A DNA stretch of 5,614 nt from assembly GCA_049294435.1 (NCBI GenBank), contig JBAQCU010000051.1, positions 1 through 5,614 on the forward strand, in the 5' to 3' direction. Below, piece after piece: positions 5,521 through 5,614 of this stretch (its first letter is position 1; each line of letters begins with the position of its first letter). Made by a program: the position numbers and the translations under genes. The notes under the pieces are model-generated. The model saw only the letters and a program-made list of their open reading frames with translations, ran no database searches and was not told the DNA's origin. Source of the DNA: UBA1550 sp049294435. Lineage in GTDB: Bacteria; Patescibacteriota; Minisyncoccia; Phycocordibacterales; UBA1550.

Positions 5521-5614
5521 CCCGCCCGAATTTCGCCAAAAGAAATCAGCGGAGCAAATGGAAAATTCCTCCCCAAACCCCTCCTTTTCCATTTGCGACA
5601 TCCGAATTCAAAAA
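5520..5614 (-). repeat. 95-base repeat, right copy (inverted)
   Basis: The reverse complement of this segment matches 641-735 at 92 of 95 positions. It begins on the final G of the last gene's stop codon and continues to the end of the window, so its full length is unknown. If the element is larger, the 15-base inverted repeat seen at 582-631 should recur just beyond the edge. Confidence 0.9.
5554..5596 (+). repeat. Stem-loop downstream of the operon (right copy)
   Basis: GCAAATGGAAAA (5554-5565) pairs perfectly over 12 bases with TTTTCCATTTGC (5585-5596). The loop is C-rich on this strand (TTCCTCCCCAAACCCCTCC, 5566-5584). It lies 34 bases after the last stop and could end or protect the operon transcript. 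The stem is AT-rich and no T-tract follows, so it is not a standard Rho-independent terminator. The minus strand carries the G-rich mirror tract. Confidence 0.6.

Noticed and set aside
5401..5601. Minus-strand 66-residue reading frame
   Set aside because: It lies antisense to the last gene and through the right repeat copy. Its first residues simply translate the repeat.
5554..5614. Classical Rho-independent terminator after the operon
   Set aside because: The stem is perfect but AT-rich and is followed by GACATCCG rather than a T-run, so only a hairpin is called.
1..5614. CRISPR array, tRNA or rRNA
   Set aside because: No regularly spaced repeats, cloverleaf or conserved rRNA segments were found on reading either strand.

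Overview
The window is AT-rich bacterial DNA carrying a compact four-gene operon on the + strand. The genes are a small XRE regulator, a membrane-anchored S49 (SppA-like) protease, a 1022-residue UvrD/helicase IV-type helicase with a nuclease-like insertion, and a 150-residue protein I do not recognise. The standard code fits: no in-frame TGA is needed, and TAA, TAG and TGA are all used as stops. None of the start codons has a convincing Shine-Dalgarno sequence. Together with the very small genes and the compact, repeat-bearing intergenic DNA, this hints at a Patescibacteria/CPR-type or similar uncultured lineage. That assignment is inference, not proof.

Layout. At 23-401 on the minus strand lie a second XRE regulator and, 4 bases downstream of it, a 53-residue two-helix membrane protein resembling a small phage holin. 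From 402 to 859 there is no convincing gene. This stretch holds operator-like TAGTATA/TATACTA motifs near both XRE starts, two perfect hairpins, and a 95-base repeat (641-735) containing a further hairpin with a G-rich mirror-symmetric loop. The operon runs from 860 to 5520 with junctions of 2, 19 and 2 bases. The 95-base repeat returns in inverted orientation at 5520-5614 with only three differences. It begins on the last base of the final stop codon and runs to the window edge.

Interpretation. A regulator, a protease, a helicase-nuclease and an orphan gene lie between near-identical inverted repeats. This looks like a self-contained accessory cassette, possibly a defence or mobile-element maintenance module of a kind I cannot match to a named system. 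The two XRE proteins share about 35 of 63 aligned residues and may read related operators. The protease domain is predicted to face outward, so its link with a cytoplasmic helicase is not obvious. There is no transposase, integrase, CRISPR array, tRNA or rRNA in the window.
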